This document shows positions 44,131 to 56,760 of a stretch of DNA of 64,000 bases, in pieces. Both the position numbers and the translations under genes were made by a program. Position 1 is the first letter of the stretch; every line of letters starts with the position of its first letter. The stretch comes from Megaleporinus macrocephalus (Eukaryota; Chordata; Actinopteri; Characiformes; Anostomidae). The stretch is taken from NCBI GenBank assembly GCA_021613375.1, contig CM038720.1:3143682-3207681 (forward strand). Direction: 5' to 3'. The notes under the pieces were generated by a model. That model made no database searches. It was not told the origin of the DNA and was given only the letters and a program-made list of their open reading frames with translations.

Positions 44131-44942
44131 CATAGGGGTGCTAACTGAGATCAGCATTCTTGTAGAAGTGAAGGTCTGTTTTATATAATAATTACAGTTC
44201 ATAGAAACTCCATTAATCCTATAGAGAACCTATAGCTGTATGTATGTTTAGTTTCCAGAATAAAATGCTGAGCTAAACATTGTTTTTTGGACACTTCAGT
44301 GGGTTCCTTAGTGAAAACATGCTTGAAATGATACTTTGCATTGATGTTGGTTCTACATGGCATCGACAAGGCTTCTGCTATTACGATGTCAGGCCTGTAA
44401 CAATGGTAGAACCATATAAGGTTCTATATAGAATGTAATATAACACATTCTCCATCAATCTGAGGATCCATTTCACCATACAGAGAACTGTTTAAGCATG
44501 CAAATGTGCATAGAGTGAGCATAGTTCTATATAAACCCAGTAGCTTTGCCTGAGGAACCCTATGTTTTATGGGTGTAACCATTTAAAACTAGTCAGGCTG
44601 TCAATCAAAAGGATAATGTGGCCACTATGCCACCAAAAAACTATATGTGCAATTAATACTGACACATTCAAAGTTAGTTTTTGTTCTAAACTGAATTGAC
44701 TGAGAGAATTAAATCCGGGAAACAGGCAGTGGCACATATGGCCTGCACACCATGCATATTTACTGTCTCACCATAAAGACTAGAAATACAAATAATGAGG
44801 CGAAGCAGAAAGACGGGCTTATGTTTACCTTCCACTCATATGCAGGAGAAGCGCCTGTACGTTTAGAATTCTGAGTGCTGAATAAATATGAAGTGACTGC
44901 AAAAAGCAAAAAGAGAGGAAATAGAGAAAGGTGAAGCCGTGT

Positions 44943-44973
<31 letters not shown>

Positions 44974-45204
44974 GCAGGGGGAGAGCGAGGGAGAGGAGTG
45001 GGTGTTGTATGGAAAATGAAAGTGATTACAGGGAAGGATATTAACGCAGCTGGTAAGCGAAGCTCCTCTCCACACGGAGCGTTCAGCCATACCTGAGACT
45101 GTGTTTATGAATCTCAGTATAATCTCATTCTGGGTCTGTAATATTTACACTCCTCTGATACATCATCACACTCTGCTACACTATCATAATGTGGCTGCAG
45201 AAAT
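44131..45204. other. about 1.1 kb, nothing recognised, one (GA)n
   Basis: Unique AT-leaning sequence. A (GA)n run lies at 44943-44970. No gene-like feature. Confidence 0.5.
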
Positions 45205-46285
45205 ATGTTGTATATATATATAACTCTAAATGTAGGTATTGTATATAACCTGAGTTACAGTTTCTCATTAGGTTGAATGTATAACTCTAAATGTAGGTAT
45301 TGTATATAAACTGAGTTACAGTTTCTCATTAGGTTGAATGTATAACTCTAAATGTAGGTATTGTATATAACCTGAGTTACAGTTTCTCATTAGGTTGAGT
45401 GTATAACTCTAGATGTAGGTATTGTATATAAACTGAGTTACAGTTTCTCATTAGGTTGAATGTATAACTCTAAATGTAGGTATTGCATATAAACTGAGTT
45501 ACAGTTTCTCATTAGGTTGAATGTATAACTCTAAATGTAGGTATTGCATATAAACTGAGTTACAGTTTCTCATTAGGTTGAATGTATAACTCTAAATGTA
45601 GGTATTGTGATATTAATTGAGTTACAGTTTCTCATTAGGTTGAATGTATAACTCTAAATGTAGGTATTGTATATAAACTGAGTCTACAGTTTCTCATTAG
45701 GTTGAATGTATAACTCTAAATGTAGGTATTGTATATAAACTAAATTACAGTTTCTCATTAGGTTGAATGTATAACTCTAAATGTAGGTATTGTATATAAA
45801 CTGAGTTACAGTTTCTCATTAGGTTGAATGTATAACTCTAAATGTAGGTATTGTGATATTGAGTTACAGTTTCTCATTAGGTTGAATGTATAACTCTAAA
45901 TGTAGGTATTGTGATATTGAGTTACAGTTTCTCATTAGGTTGAATGTATAACTCTAAATGTAGGTATTGTATATAAACTGAGTCTACAGTTTCTCATTAG
46001 GTTGAATGTATAACTCTAAATGTAGGTATTGTATATAAACTAAATTACAGTTTCTCATTAGGTTGAATGTATAACTCTAAATGTAGGTATTGTATATAAA
46101 CTAAATTACAGTTTCTCATTAGGTTGAATGTATAACTCTAAATGTAGGTATTGTATATAAACTGAGTTACAGTTTCTCATTAGGTTGAATGTATAACTCT
46201 AAATGTAGGTATTGTATATAAACTGAGTTACAGTTTCTCATTAGGTTGAATGTATAACTCTAAATGTAGGTATTATGATATAAAC
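45205..46285. repeat. 61-bp minisatellite, array 1
   Basis: About 18 very similar copies of a 61-bp unit with TATAACTCTAAATGTAGGTA, TTGTATATAAACTGAGTTAC and AGTTTCTCATTAGGTTGAAT. Variants such as GTGATATTGAG and GAGTCTACAG recur at about 300-base intervals, pointing to higher-order copying of several units at once. Confidence 0.95.
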
Positions 46286-46910
46286 TGAGCTCTACAGCGT
46301 CTCATTAGTAGCTACACAGTAGTATCAGAATAATAGTAAGTCTTAAGTCTAGTACTGGAATTATAGTGATGTGGTTTTAGGGGTTAAGTCGGCTCTCGCT
46401 CTGCGTTGGTGTCTTTAGGATGACCGCAGGCCGCTGAACGCTCTCGTTCTTCTGCGCATTCGATCGATACTTCTCATTAACGTATACTGATTAATCAATA
46501 ATCACCCTCTCCACTAAGGTGGAGCGAGTTATGGCAACATAAGACACACACACACACACACACACTCATACACACAAAGCGCTACACACTTCTCTCAATT
46601 GGAGAGGCAGTTTTACACCTCAACAGTTTTATGGAGTACTTGGCCTCGGCGGTGTGTTTGGCTTTTTTTATACTGTGTCTCCAAACGGAGTGAACACTTA
46701 TAATTACAGAACACAATCAGCCAAAAGCAGGAGAGCCTGGTGTTCAGAAAAAAAACAAGAGTCAGTCAAGACTGAGAGTAAAAACACTCTCCTGCATTCC
46801 GTACAGACCACAGCTGACAAAAACAAGAACAAACAATGATGAAAATTTCTGCTCTGACTCTTATAGTATGTTAGCATCATGCTAATAGTGATTTATATTA
46901 CCATTCTAGA
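46286..46910. other. unique island between 61-bp arrays
   Basis: Contains a (CA)n run at about 46544-46564 and no recognised gene. The short + frame at 46654-46839 has no known domain. Confidence 0.5.
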
Positions 46911-47325
46911 TTAAACTGAGTTACAGTTTCTCATTAGGTTGAATGTATAACTCTAAATGTAGGTATTGTATATAAACTGAGTTACAGTTTCTCATTAGGT
47001 TGAATGTATAACTCTAAATGTAGGTATTGTATATAAACTGAGTTACAGTTTCTCATTAGGTTGAATGTATAACTCTAAATGTAGGTATTGTATATAAACT
47101 GAGTTACAGTTTCTCATTAGGTTGAATGTATAACTCTAAATGTAGGTATTGTATATAAACTGAGTTACAGTTTCTCATTAGGTTGAATGTATAACTCTAA
47201 ATGTAGGTATTGTATATAAACTGAGTTACAGTCTCTCATTAGGTGGAATGTATAACTCTAAATGTAGGTATTGTATATAAACTGAGTTACAGTTACTCAT
47301 TATGTTGAATGTATAACTCTAAATG
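46911..47325. repeat. 61-bp minisatellite, array 2
   Basis: Nearly seven copies of the same 61-bp unit in the same orientation as array 1, almost invariant. Confidence 0.95.
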
Positions 47326-47364
47326 ATATGAATAACTCTGAATGTGTCAAAAGCACAAATACAT

Positions 47365-47670
47365 TAGTAAGCTAGGTGCTAGTTAGTTGGTTGGTTAGTT
47401 AGTTGTTTATTTGTTCGTTGATTGGTTGCATAATGGGTTAGTTAGTTAATTAGTTACTTAGTTGGTTAGTTAGTAAGTTAGTTAGTCATGTATTTAGTCA
47501 TTTGTTTGGTTAGTTAATTAGTCATTTGATTACTCAGTCATTTAGTTTGTCATTTGGTTGGTCAGTTAGTTTGTTAGTTAGTCATTTGTTTAGTTTGTTA
47601 ATTAGTTAGTTGGTTAGTTGGTTAGTTTGTTAGTTGATTAGTTTGTTAGTTGATTGGTTTGTTCGTTGGC
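47365..47670. repeat. degenerate GTTA/GTTG tetranucleotide tract
   Basis: GTTAGTTAGTTGGTTAGTT-type sequence with CATTTG interruptions, about 300 bases. Confidence 0.9.
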
Positions 47671-48802
47671 CATTATATTATATCACTTATAAACATTTTT
47701 ATGACCCACACAGCTATTGTTGTGTTGTGATACGATTAACTCGTTTTATGTTTCTGTAAAAGATTCATAGACACAAACAAATTAACTTACTCGCTAATTG
47801 GATCAACAAAATGCAGTCAACAAAAATATAAGTCCATGTTGTTACTTATTATGTTCATTTTATCTAAAACACTTCTACTGATGGCTGAAAGGCTTATTCA
47901 CCACAGTTAACGAATGTGTTGGATCAACATAATTATCTCAGCAATTAAGAGAAAACTCATAAAGACAAATGCAAAACATTGTCTAACTTTTTTGGCCGAT
48001 GCTTCTTTTAGAGTTTAGACAGACCTCATTATTCATGTTCAAACCTTTAAGGCTACATTTACACAGCGTGTACGTCTGGGAACATAACTCTACCTGCGCG
48101 GAGTGGGTGTACACTGCCGGTGGGCTTCTCTGCTTCTATGCAAAACAACTGTGTAATATCTTCACGCTCTGAATAGAAAACTGTTCAGATTTAGTTACTT
48201 TAAACAAACTGGCCAACTGAAGGAACAGAAGATAAACAGTCACATACCCATGTTGTGATGTCAGCAGTCATCTGTATCTAGAGCTTTCAGGTGTCCAGTG
48301 TCATTTATTCTTAGATCATATAATAATAATAATGATGATATAATAATAATTCATGATATTAGTGCTTTTACTAACAGACTGGTAAAGAAGGCAGTGAAAT
48401 CGTGATTTAGGCAGAACTTTCTCCTCAAACTGTGAAAACACTTTGAACGTTGACAAATTGGCAGAAAGCTGCTTGACAAGCTCTACGCAAGGGGTCCCCA
48501 AACTTTTGACTGCTTGTGAAAACATGTATTGCGTATAGGATTCCAGGAACAAGTCCATATGTCTTATTTTATAGTTCTGATCTCTTTACAGCTACTCACT
48601 AATATTATTATTATTATTTACTGAGAGACTGTAAAGTTTGTGGGCGGGGTCTGGATAGTCCAGTCTTTTCTGGAGGTGAGGAAGTGAAAGGCAGGATGTG
48701 CTGAAGTGGTGTGTGTTGTAAGTTTATTGTATTTAAAATGTAATTCATGCTTTTATTGGAGGTGTAACGTGAAGTGTAGCTACTCTACTCGCCTCAGGTG
48801 TT
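47671..48802. other. about 1.1 kb, nothing recognised
   Basis: Unique AT-rich sequence with short ATA/ATT trinucleotide runs near 48319-48350 and 48601-48617. AAGGGGTCCCCAAACTTTTG near 48489 resembles transposon ends seen in fish, but no partner was found. A minus frame at 48316-48558 has no recognised domain. Confidence 0.45.
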
Positions 48803-48842
48803 TCTGTGTGTGTGTGTGTGTGAGTGTGTGTGTGTGTGTGTG
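48803..48842. repeat. (GT)n microsatellite
   Basis: GT dinucleotide run with one GA interruption. Confidence 0.9.
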
Positions 48843-49011
48843 ATACCTTGGCTCTGCCTCGGGGAGTGTGTACTGCTCAGGGCACGAGGACACACACACT
48901 CGGCCGCCCGGAGGAGGATAGCATTAAGCTGACCGCTAAAGACGGACCGCTCAACTCGCTTACTCAACAACACCCGATCAGACTGCACAGTGTTAGATAG
49001 CAGTGACAGGG

Positions 49012-49015
<4 letters not shown>

Positions 49016-49061
<46 letters not shown>

Positions 49062-49439
49062 AAGGAAAGAGAAATAGGAGAGAGAAAATGAAAGACAGAT
49101 AAAGACAGGAAAGATAAAAAAATGGGGAAAAAGAGAGAAAAAAAGAAGGAGAAAAAGTGAGAAAATGACAAGGACAGAAAAGAGAGGAAATAGAGAAAGA
49201 AAGAGAAAAAGAAAATGTGAGAGAAAGAGAGAAAAAGAGAGAAAGAAAATGAGAGACAGAGAGAAAGGAGAGAGGAAGGAAAGATAAAGAGAAGAAAAAA
49301 GAAAACTGGGAGAGAGAAAGAAGAAAATAAGTGAGAAAATGACAGAGAAAGAAAAGAGAGAGAGAGAAAGAGAGAGATAAAGACAAACAAGGAGCGAAAG
49401 ACAGAGAAAGGAAGGAGAATGAGAGAGAGAAAGACAGAT

Positions 49440-49477
<38 letters not shown>

Positions 49478-49935
49478 TGGGAGAGAGGAAAAGACAGTAA
49501 GAAAGACAGGACGGATAGAAAACAGAAAATGGGGAATGGGAGAGAGAAAGAGAGAAAAAGTGAGAAAATGACAAGGACAGAAAAGAGAAGAAGAGAAAGA
49601 AAATGAAAGAGAGGGAGAGAGAGAAAGAGAAAGAAGGAAAGAAAATGAGACAGATTGAAAGACAGAGAGAACGATAGAGGAAGGAAAGAAAAAAGTGGGA
49701 GAGAGAAAGAAGAAAGAATAAGTGAGAAAATGACAGAGAAAGAAAAGAGAGGAGAGAGAGAGAGAGAGAAAGGAAGGGAAGAGATGGAGATGAAGAAAAC
49801 GGGGAGATGAAGAAAAGAGTGAAAACTGAGAAAAGAAAAGAGAAGAGGAGACAGAGAGAGAGGAAGAGATAGAGAAGGAGACATAGGAGAGAAAATGAGG
49901 GAGAGTGAGACACAGAGAGAGAGAGAGAGAGAGAA
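49016..49935. repeat. GA-rich purine tract
   Basis: (GA)n at both ends and GAGAAAGA/GAAAATGAGAGA-type sequence between, about 920 bases. Repeated blocks such as AGTGAGAAAATGACAAGGAC (49157 and 49559) and GAGAAAATGACAGAGAAAG (near 49333 and 49723) show duplication with a period of about 390-400 bases. Ser/Leu/Phe minus-strand frames of 306 codons are artefacts. Confidence 0.95.
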
Positions 49936-50410
49936 TAAGAGTTTAATCTGGGGTCGTGCTGTGATCTGAGGGATTAATCCCGCCGGGTCTGCTAATTAAT
50001 AATTCCAGATTCTAGAATTCTCTGAACTCAGAGCTCCTTCCGTAAAGACGGTCCTGAGGTGGAGCTTCCAAAACCAGATTCCTCAACAGTCTTTTTTATG
50101 CTCATTAAAGCGTTTGTGGTTCTGAGCGTCGGAGAGGACAGACTGACCAGTCTGAACACATTGGTCAGCGTGATCGGTCAGTCTGCCTCAGTGTGACCGT
50201 TCCAATAAATCAGTTTGGCTAAAGCAGGAGAGCGAATCCAGCTAACGATGATTAGCTCTGACTGTGTGAGGGTTATCAGGGTTAATATTCGGCCGAGATG
50301 CTGAGTGGACTCACAGCGCAGACCTACAGACCATCATTATATATATGAGCTTTGTTCTGATTGGCTGTCCTGTAATGCATCTTATTGAAAAAGCATGAGT
50401 GGGCAGGACT
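49936..50410. other. unique stretch, nothing recognised
   Basis: Mixed sequence; no exon or RNA gene recognised. Confidence 0.5.
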
Positions 50411-51458
50411 AACACCACCACTGTAAACACATCACCACCACTGTAAACATCATCACCACTGTAAACACCACCACCACCACTGTAAATACTATCACCACCA
50501 CTGTAAACACCATCACCACCACTGTAAACATCACCACCACCACTGTAAATACTATCACCACCACAGTAGACACCACCACCACCACCACTGTAAACACCAC
50601 CACCACTGTAAATACTATCACCACCGCTGTAGACACCATCACCACCACTGTAAACACCACCACCACCACTGTAAACATCACTACCACCACTGTAAACATA
50701 TCACCACCACTGTAAACACCATCACCACCACTGTAAACACCACCACCACCACTGTAAATACTATCACCACCACTGTAAACACCATCACCACCACTGTAAA
50801 CATCATTACCACCATTGTAAACATCACCACCACCACTGTAAACATCACCACCACTGTAAACACCATCACCACCACTGCAAACACCATCACCACCATTGCA
50901 AACACCATCACCACCACTGTAAACATCATCACCACTGTAAACACTATCACCACTGTAAACACCATCACCACCACTGTAAACAAGATCACCACCACTGTAA
51001 ACATCACCACCACCACTGTAAATACTATCACCACCACAGTAGACACCACCACCACCACCACCACCACCACTGTAAACACCACCACCACCACTGTAAATAC
51101 TATCACCACCACTGTAAACACCACCACCACCACTGTAAACATCACTACCACCACTGTAAACATATCACCACCACTGTAAACACCATCACCACCACTGTAA
51201 ACACTACCACCACCACTGTAAATACTATCACCACCACTGTAAACATATCACCACCACTGTAAACATATCACCACCACTGTAAACACCATCACCACCACTG
51301 TAAACATCATTACCACCATTGTAAACATCACCACCACTGGAAACATCACCACCACTGTAAACATCATTACCACCATTGTAAACATCACCACCACTGGAAA
51401 CATCACCACCATTGTAAACATCACCACCACCACTGTAAACACCACCACCACTGTAAAA
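50411..51458. repeat. CACCAC minisatellite (18-21 bp)
   Basis: About 50 units of ACCACCACTGTAAACACCATC type, lengths varying in steps of three bases, with ATC/ACC and TAAACAC/TAAATACT variants. A block of about 500 bases is partly repeated (compare 50531 and 51000, both with AATACTATCACCACCACAGT). The Val/Thr frames are artefacts. Confidence 0.95.
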
Positions 51459-51949
51459 ACAGTTTTCAGTTCAGGTTGAGCTGAATTTGTTTGATTTCTG
51501 TTTTTTAGGGAAGGTGTTTAAACTTCAGGAAGAGTATCAGTACTTTAACTGCTGTCCGGGTTTGAGGTGCTCTGTTCAGTCTGAACAGGATTATTGCTTT
51601 AATATCTCACACAATCATCAGCAAAGAGAAGAAGAAGCAGAGATTAACGCTGAGTTTTGTAATTACGCCAAGGCACCATCTGGGGACTCTTCCAACCTCT
51701 ACAGCCTTAAGTAGATTTTGAAGGACATTATATGTACACGCAGGGAGACGGTCTCTCGGCTACTGAAATCATCGCAAATCTTGTAGATATATATGTAATA
51801 TTTCTCATTACGCAGAGAACGTCAGTTAAACCTGCCCCAGATTTGATGCTCTTATCACAGAAAACTGAATTTCCCTAATTTTGTATAAAAGTTGGATGCA
51901 GTATGTAAACACTGTTAAAGCTTCATCCTGTACCATCACTGTCCAGCAC
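51459..51949. other. unique stretch; unproven 68-residue open block
   Basis: TTTCTGTTTTTTAG at about 51496-51509 is a good splice-acceptor look-alike, followed by a 68-codon open frame ending LYSLK and TAG at about 51715. I recognise no domain in it and it does not resemble an FGF exon. It may be a chance frame or conserved non-coding DNA. Confidence 0.35.
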
Positions 51950-52095
51950 ATACAGCGGTTGCCAGGGTGTTGTTAGGTGGTTGCTAAGTGAATTCTGATG
52001 GCTGCTATCCTTCTATGATAATAAAAGTTTGGTGCACAAATTTTTACACACCATTTATTCCCATTGTGCGCTTGAAACAGTGCCAATATCTCAAT
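51950..52095. mobile_element. fragment related to the foldback element
   Basis: GGTTGCCAGGGTGTTGTTAG, GGTGGTTGCTAAGTGAAT and ATAATAAAAGTTTGGTGCAC match the arm of the element at 28.79-29.56 kb in order. Confidence 0.7.
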
Positions 52096-52113
52096 ATCTT
52101 ATCAGCAGACAAA

Positions 52114-52160
<47 letters not shown>
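52114..52160. repeat. (AAT)n microsatellite
   Basis: About 15 AAT trinucleotides. Confidence 0.95.
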
Positions 52161-52164
<4 letters not shown>

Positions 52165-52301
52165 GAAATATATAAGTAACTAAAAAAAAGTATCTAACTT
52201 CTTTACAGGAGACGACAAAAGTCTTTACTTTTAATGTTATTCTTAACATTATTCTTATATAATATATATTATTTTTTATATTTTGTAAAATCTTTTTTAT
52301 A

Positions 52302-52305
<4 letters not shown>

Positions 52306-52360
<55 letters not shown>

Positions 52361-52361
52361 T
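52306..52361. repeat. (TA)n microsatellite
   Basis: TA dinucleotides with two CA interruptions, ending at the left end of a hAT-like element. Confidence 0.9.
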
Positions 52362-52789
52362 TAGAGATGGATCGATCAGTGTTTTTGAGGCCGATTCCAA
52401 TTGGCAATCACCTTTCAGCACAATACCGATAGAGGGCGGGGCTATATGCCACGGCAGGGCTACATGTAGTTATTAGCGCAAACAAGTCATGAAACATGGT
52501 CTAAACTGGTTTATTACCATTGCTTTAGTCAGTCTGTGGAAAATGAAAGGTTATATATTTCCACCTACTGGTTCAGATAGGAATTGCAGGGACCTGGCCG
52601 GAGAGGGTTTCAAGGAGGTCTCCTATTCCTGGATGAAACGCTAGCTGTAAATACAGAAATTAAGCTAATTTGTTTAACACCATCGATCGGCTATCGGGAA
52701 CAGCTACATTGGAGAAATATCACCGATCACCAATCACATATTTTCAATAGAGATCGGCTGATACCAATACATAGCCGATCGATCCTTCC

Positions 52790-52793
<4 letters not shown>
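52362..52793. mobile_element. hAT-like non-autonomous element, copy 1
   Basis: Left end TAGAGATGGATCGATCAGTG, then GAGGCCGATTCCAATTGGCA. Right end TAGCCGATCGATCCTTCCAT. These ends match copy 2 at 60278-61194 in inverted orientation. TAGAGATG-type termini with GATCGG motifs are typical of a hAT family common in fishes as I remember it. No transposase remains. Both ends lie in TA microsatellites. Confidence 0.75.

Positions 52794-52849
<56 letters not shown>
52793..52849. repeat. (AT)n microsatellite
   Basis: About 27 AT dinucleotides directly after the hAT-like element. Confidence 0.95.
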
Positions 52850-52852
<3 letters not shown>

Positions 52853-53843
52853 CACTGTTTATGGCTTATAAGGGGGGATAATGTTGGAAAGACGGCCCAA
52901 TTAAAAAGTAATTAAGTCAAAGTTTTGAATTAATTGAACCAGTAGTGGACTAACAGAACAACTGTCTGTCAACTGAATGTATTTTATGAAGTTGTTTTTT
53001 TTTTTTGAAGTAATTCAAATTTTACCATTTAACTAAAGTCCTAAAATAAGTAAAATTATCCGATTAACCAAGCGATACTCGACCCGCCCCCGTTTGATAG
53101 ATACCCGTTTGATAATGAGGCCGGGGAAGATGCAAACACCAGATTACGGCGTTACGTAAGCTCTGCGTTTGGTTTCATAAGCCTTAAAGAATTTGATTCC
53201 AGAAGAATAGACAATTACAGCTGAAGGGATTGATTTTTTGTTTTGTTTCAGGGGCTTATTTCCCCCCCCCCCCGCCCCCACCCCACGTTCTGGAAAACGC
53301 AGCCTGCGTAGCCCGGAGGGAGGAGAGGCTCCGGAATCAGTTTGAAACGGAACAAAACGTTCAGATTAAAACTAAATCTGTCTCAGAGAGATCAGAGAGA
53401 ACTCAGCGCGGAGCCCGAACGCTCTCCACTCGTAATCAGCACGAGCGCATGAAGAGTCCTGCAGCGCGCTCAGCCGTCTTTCAGCACTTTCAATTATCGC
53501 AAATGTGAGCCCGCCGCATGTTCATTACATTCTGAGCTCTGGCCTCGTCGAGAGCGGGATTCTGATAGATTAGGCTCGCGGTGTCGCGGGAAATAAATAC
53601 TAATACTGGAAGTGCTTTGTGTCCACAAACAGGGCTGAAGAAAGAAACACAGGATAATTGGGCGTTCCAGGTGGAGCCGCCGCTGTTCCAACTGTAACTG
53701 CCACAGTTTCAGTCAGGTGGTTTTCTGTGTTCAGCATTTAGTCCGCAGTTAGTGGGGAACAGCTCTGCAGGTTGGCTAAAAAAAGATTTCGGCTAGCACC
53801 CCTATGGGATTTCTAATGTAGCAGTAGCAGACATGAACATTTG
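52850..53843. other. about 1 kb, no gene recognised
   Basis: AT-rich at first, then GC-rich from about 53250 with a poly-C run at 53262-53272. The + frame at 53230-53508 is open for 92 codons but shows no known domain. Confidence 0.45.
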
Positions 53844-54241
53844 TGTCACGTCTGCTGTCGACCATTCCCCTCCCCGCCACTGGAGGTCGATGTCTCCAGA
53901 ATTTAAGATGGTCTCTTGACCCTATGAGCTTCTTCAGTCAGCCATCTCGTATATATATATATATTTATATAGTGTGCGCGCACATGTTCTTTGCGAAGTC
54001 TTGTTTGGTTGTCCTACAGATCTGAGCGTTTATATTTCTGATTTGTTTTTTCTGGTGTTTGGATCTTTTGGATTTGTTTATTCTTGACTATGTGACTACT
54101 TGTGGATTTGCCACTTTGGAGTTGTTTGCTTGTTGTGACCTGCTTTTCTGGCTTTGTGACCTCGGCTTGTTGTTTCCTACTCCGAATTTTAGATTACACC
54201 TGCACTTGACTCCATGGCCTTGTGTGAAGCTCTTCCTGACA
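53844..54241. mobile_element. candidate solo LTR, 398 bp
   Basis: Starts TGTCACGTCTGC and ends CTTCCTGACA, giving TGTCA...TGACA inverted ends as in LTRs. Flanks are ATTTG and ATGTG, a 5-bp target duplication with one mismatch. A TA-rich segment (TATATTTATATAG) lies at about 53950-53972. No internal retroelement sequence adjoins it. Confidence 0.5.
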
Positions 54242-54309
54242 ATGTGTAGGTGATTCTAGATTAAAGACATTTAATCAGACAGACATTTAAGGCTTGTAAA
54301 AGGAAATGT

Positions 54310-55210
54310 AATGGATTCTAATCACTATTCCCAACCCTGGAACACTGTAGAACACTATTATAGAACACTGTAGAACACTATTATAGAACACTGTAGAACA
54401 CTATTATAGAACACTGTAGAACACTATTATAGGGAAATGTAATGGACGCTAATCACTATTCCCAACCCTGGAACACTGTAGAACACTATTATAGGGAAAT
54501 GTAATGGACCCTAATCACTATTCCCAACACTGGAACACTGTAGAACACTATTATAGGGAAATGCAATGAACACTAATCACCATTTCCAACCCTGGAACAC
54601 TGTAGAACACTATTATAGGGAAATGTAATGGATCCTAATCACTATTTCCAACCCTGGAACACTGTAGAACACTATTATAGGGAAATGCAATGAACACTAA
54701 TCACTATTCCCAACCCTGGAAAACTGTAAAACTCTATTATAGGGAAATGTAATGGACCCTAATCACCATTTCCAACCCTGGAACACTGTAGAACACTATT
54801 ATAGGGAAATGCAATGAACACTAATCACTATTCCCAACCCTGGAAAACTGTAAAACTCTATTATAGGGAAATGTAATGGACTCTAATCACTATTTCCAAC
54901 CCTGGAACACTGTAAAACACTATTATAGGGAAATGCAATGAACACTAATCACTATTCCCAACCCTGGAAAACTGTAAAACTCTATTATAGGGAAACGTAA
55001 TGGACCCTAATCACTATTTCCAACCCTGGAACACTGTAAAACACTATTATAGGGAAATGCAATGAACACTAATCACTATTCCCAACCCTGGAAAACTGTA
55101 AAACTCTATTATAGGGAAATGTAATGGACCCTAATCACCATTTCCAACCCTGGAACAATGTAGAACACTATTATAGGGAAATGTAATGGGCCCTTATCAC
55201 CATTTCCAAC
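54310..55210. repeat. 62-bp minisatellite, array A
   Basis: About 14 copies of a 62-bp unit with GGAACACTGTAGAACACTAT, TATAGGGAAATGTAATGGAC and CCTAATCACTATTCCCAAC. The first 120 bases repeat only a 23-25-bp sub-unit. From about 54600 to 55150 a 124-bp dimer repeats (AAACTGTAAAACTCTATTAT every second unit). Confidence 0.95.
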
Positions 55211-55967
55211 TGTGATGGCCCACTAAGGTCCCCACACGTAACAACAACAACATGGGTATTGGAGTGTGCTGGGGAGGTCATAGTTTGATGTAGTTTTATT
55301 GTGCTCAACGTAAGGATAAAAATGTACTGTTATTTACACTATATATAGCTCTTTGGTATTCTAACATTGCTCATCTTGTGCTAATGGTCAGTAATTTAAC
55401 ATCTTTTAAAAGGTACACTTTTCTATGCTAGGAGTGACACTAGCAAGAAGAGTCAGACCATAGGTTGAGACAGTTTTACCATTTTATTAAGCTCACCGAA
55501 TGTGTATCACCGCCTTCTTTGTTCCCTAGGAGCCATGTCTGCAGCGTGGGTCAGTGGGTGGTGCTTAAGAGGGAGTGCGGGCTTATGGAGCATGTTTTTA
55601 TAGACATGCTTGGAATTCTGGGAAATGTAGCCTAAACTATCTGGAACCTTTATAGGGGTAAACCAGATGTATTCAGGGAGCTATATAAATAGTGTGGGAC
55701 ATCACTGTTTTTATATCTGACATTGAAATTTGAGAATGTGCTGTGAGATATAAGACAGCGTTGTCAAACTGGATGTAACTGTTTGCCACTGTTGGGGGGG
55801 GATGTCCCCTATGAACAGTTTATGGGGTCACCCATGTTCTTAAAAAGGGGCAATGTGGCCGTGGTTTGGGTGGTTGTGTTTTGCCTGGTCAGAACTTTTT
55901 TTTGTAATACATTTTTAAATTGACTCCTTACTGTCCTCCTGGCTTTGCTTTTGGTTACACCCTGACA
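55211..55967. mobile_element. solo LTR, 757 bp, inside the 62-bp array
   Basis: Begins TGTGATGGCCCACTAAGG and ends GTTACACCCTGACA, with exact CCAAC target duplications at 55206-55210 and 55968-55972. A TATA-like GCTATATAAATAG lies near 55680. Removing it restores a normal repeat unit. It has no internal domain, primer-binding site or polypurine tract beside it, so it is a recombined solo LTR. The superfamily is not determined; 5-bp duplications fit Ty3, BEL, Copia and some ERV types. Confidence 0.85.
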
Positions 55968-56760
55968 CCAACCCTGGAACACTGTAGAATGCTATTATAG
56001 GATAATGTAATGGACTCTAATCACTATTTCCTACTCTGGAATACTATAGAATTCTATTATAGGGATATGTATGGATTCTAATCACTATTCCTTTCAGTTG
56101 AACACTGTAGAACACTATTATAAGAAAATGTAATGGACCCTTTTCATGATTCCCTACCTTGGAACACTATAGAACACTAATATAGGGAAATGTAATGGGC
56201 CCTAATCACTATTCCCAACCCTGGAACACTATAGAACACTATTATAGGGAAATGTAATGGACCCTTATCACTATTCCTTTCACTGGAACACTATAGAACA
56301 CTATTATAGGGAAATGTAATGGACCCTAATCACTACTTCCTACTCTAGAACACTATAAAACACTATTATAGGGAAATGTAATAGACCCTAATCACTAATT
56401 CCTACTCTAGAACACTACAGAACACTATTATAGGGAAATGTTATGGACCCTAATCATGATTTCCTATCCTGGAATACTGTAGAACACTATTATAGAGAAA
56501 TGCAATGGACTCTAATCACAATTCCCTACTCTAAAACACTGTAAAACACTAATATAGGGAAATGTAATGGACCTTAATCACTATTCCCCATGTTGGAACA
56601 CTAGAACACTACTATAGGGAAATGTAATGGACCCTAATCATTATTCCCAACCCTGGAACACTGTAGAACACTGTTATAGAGACATGCAATGGACCTTAAA
56701 CATGATTCGCTACACTGGAACACTATAGAACACTACTATAGGGAAATGTAATGGTCCTTA
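55968..56760. repeat. 62-bp minisatellite, array A continued
   Basis: About 13 more diverged copies of the 62-bp unit beyond the solo LTR, ending near 56760. Confidence 0.95.

Noticed and set aside
48964..49913. 306-codon Ser/Leu/Phe frames
   Set aside because: GA-rich tract on the opposite strand.
50409..51451. Val-Val-Phe-Thr repeat frames
   Set aside because: CACCAC minisatellite with unit steps of three bases.
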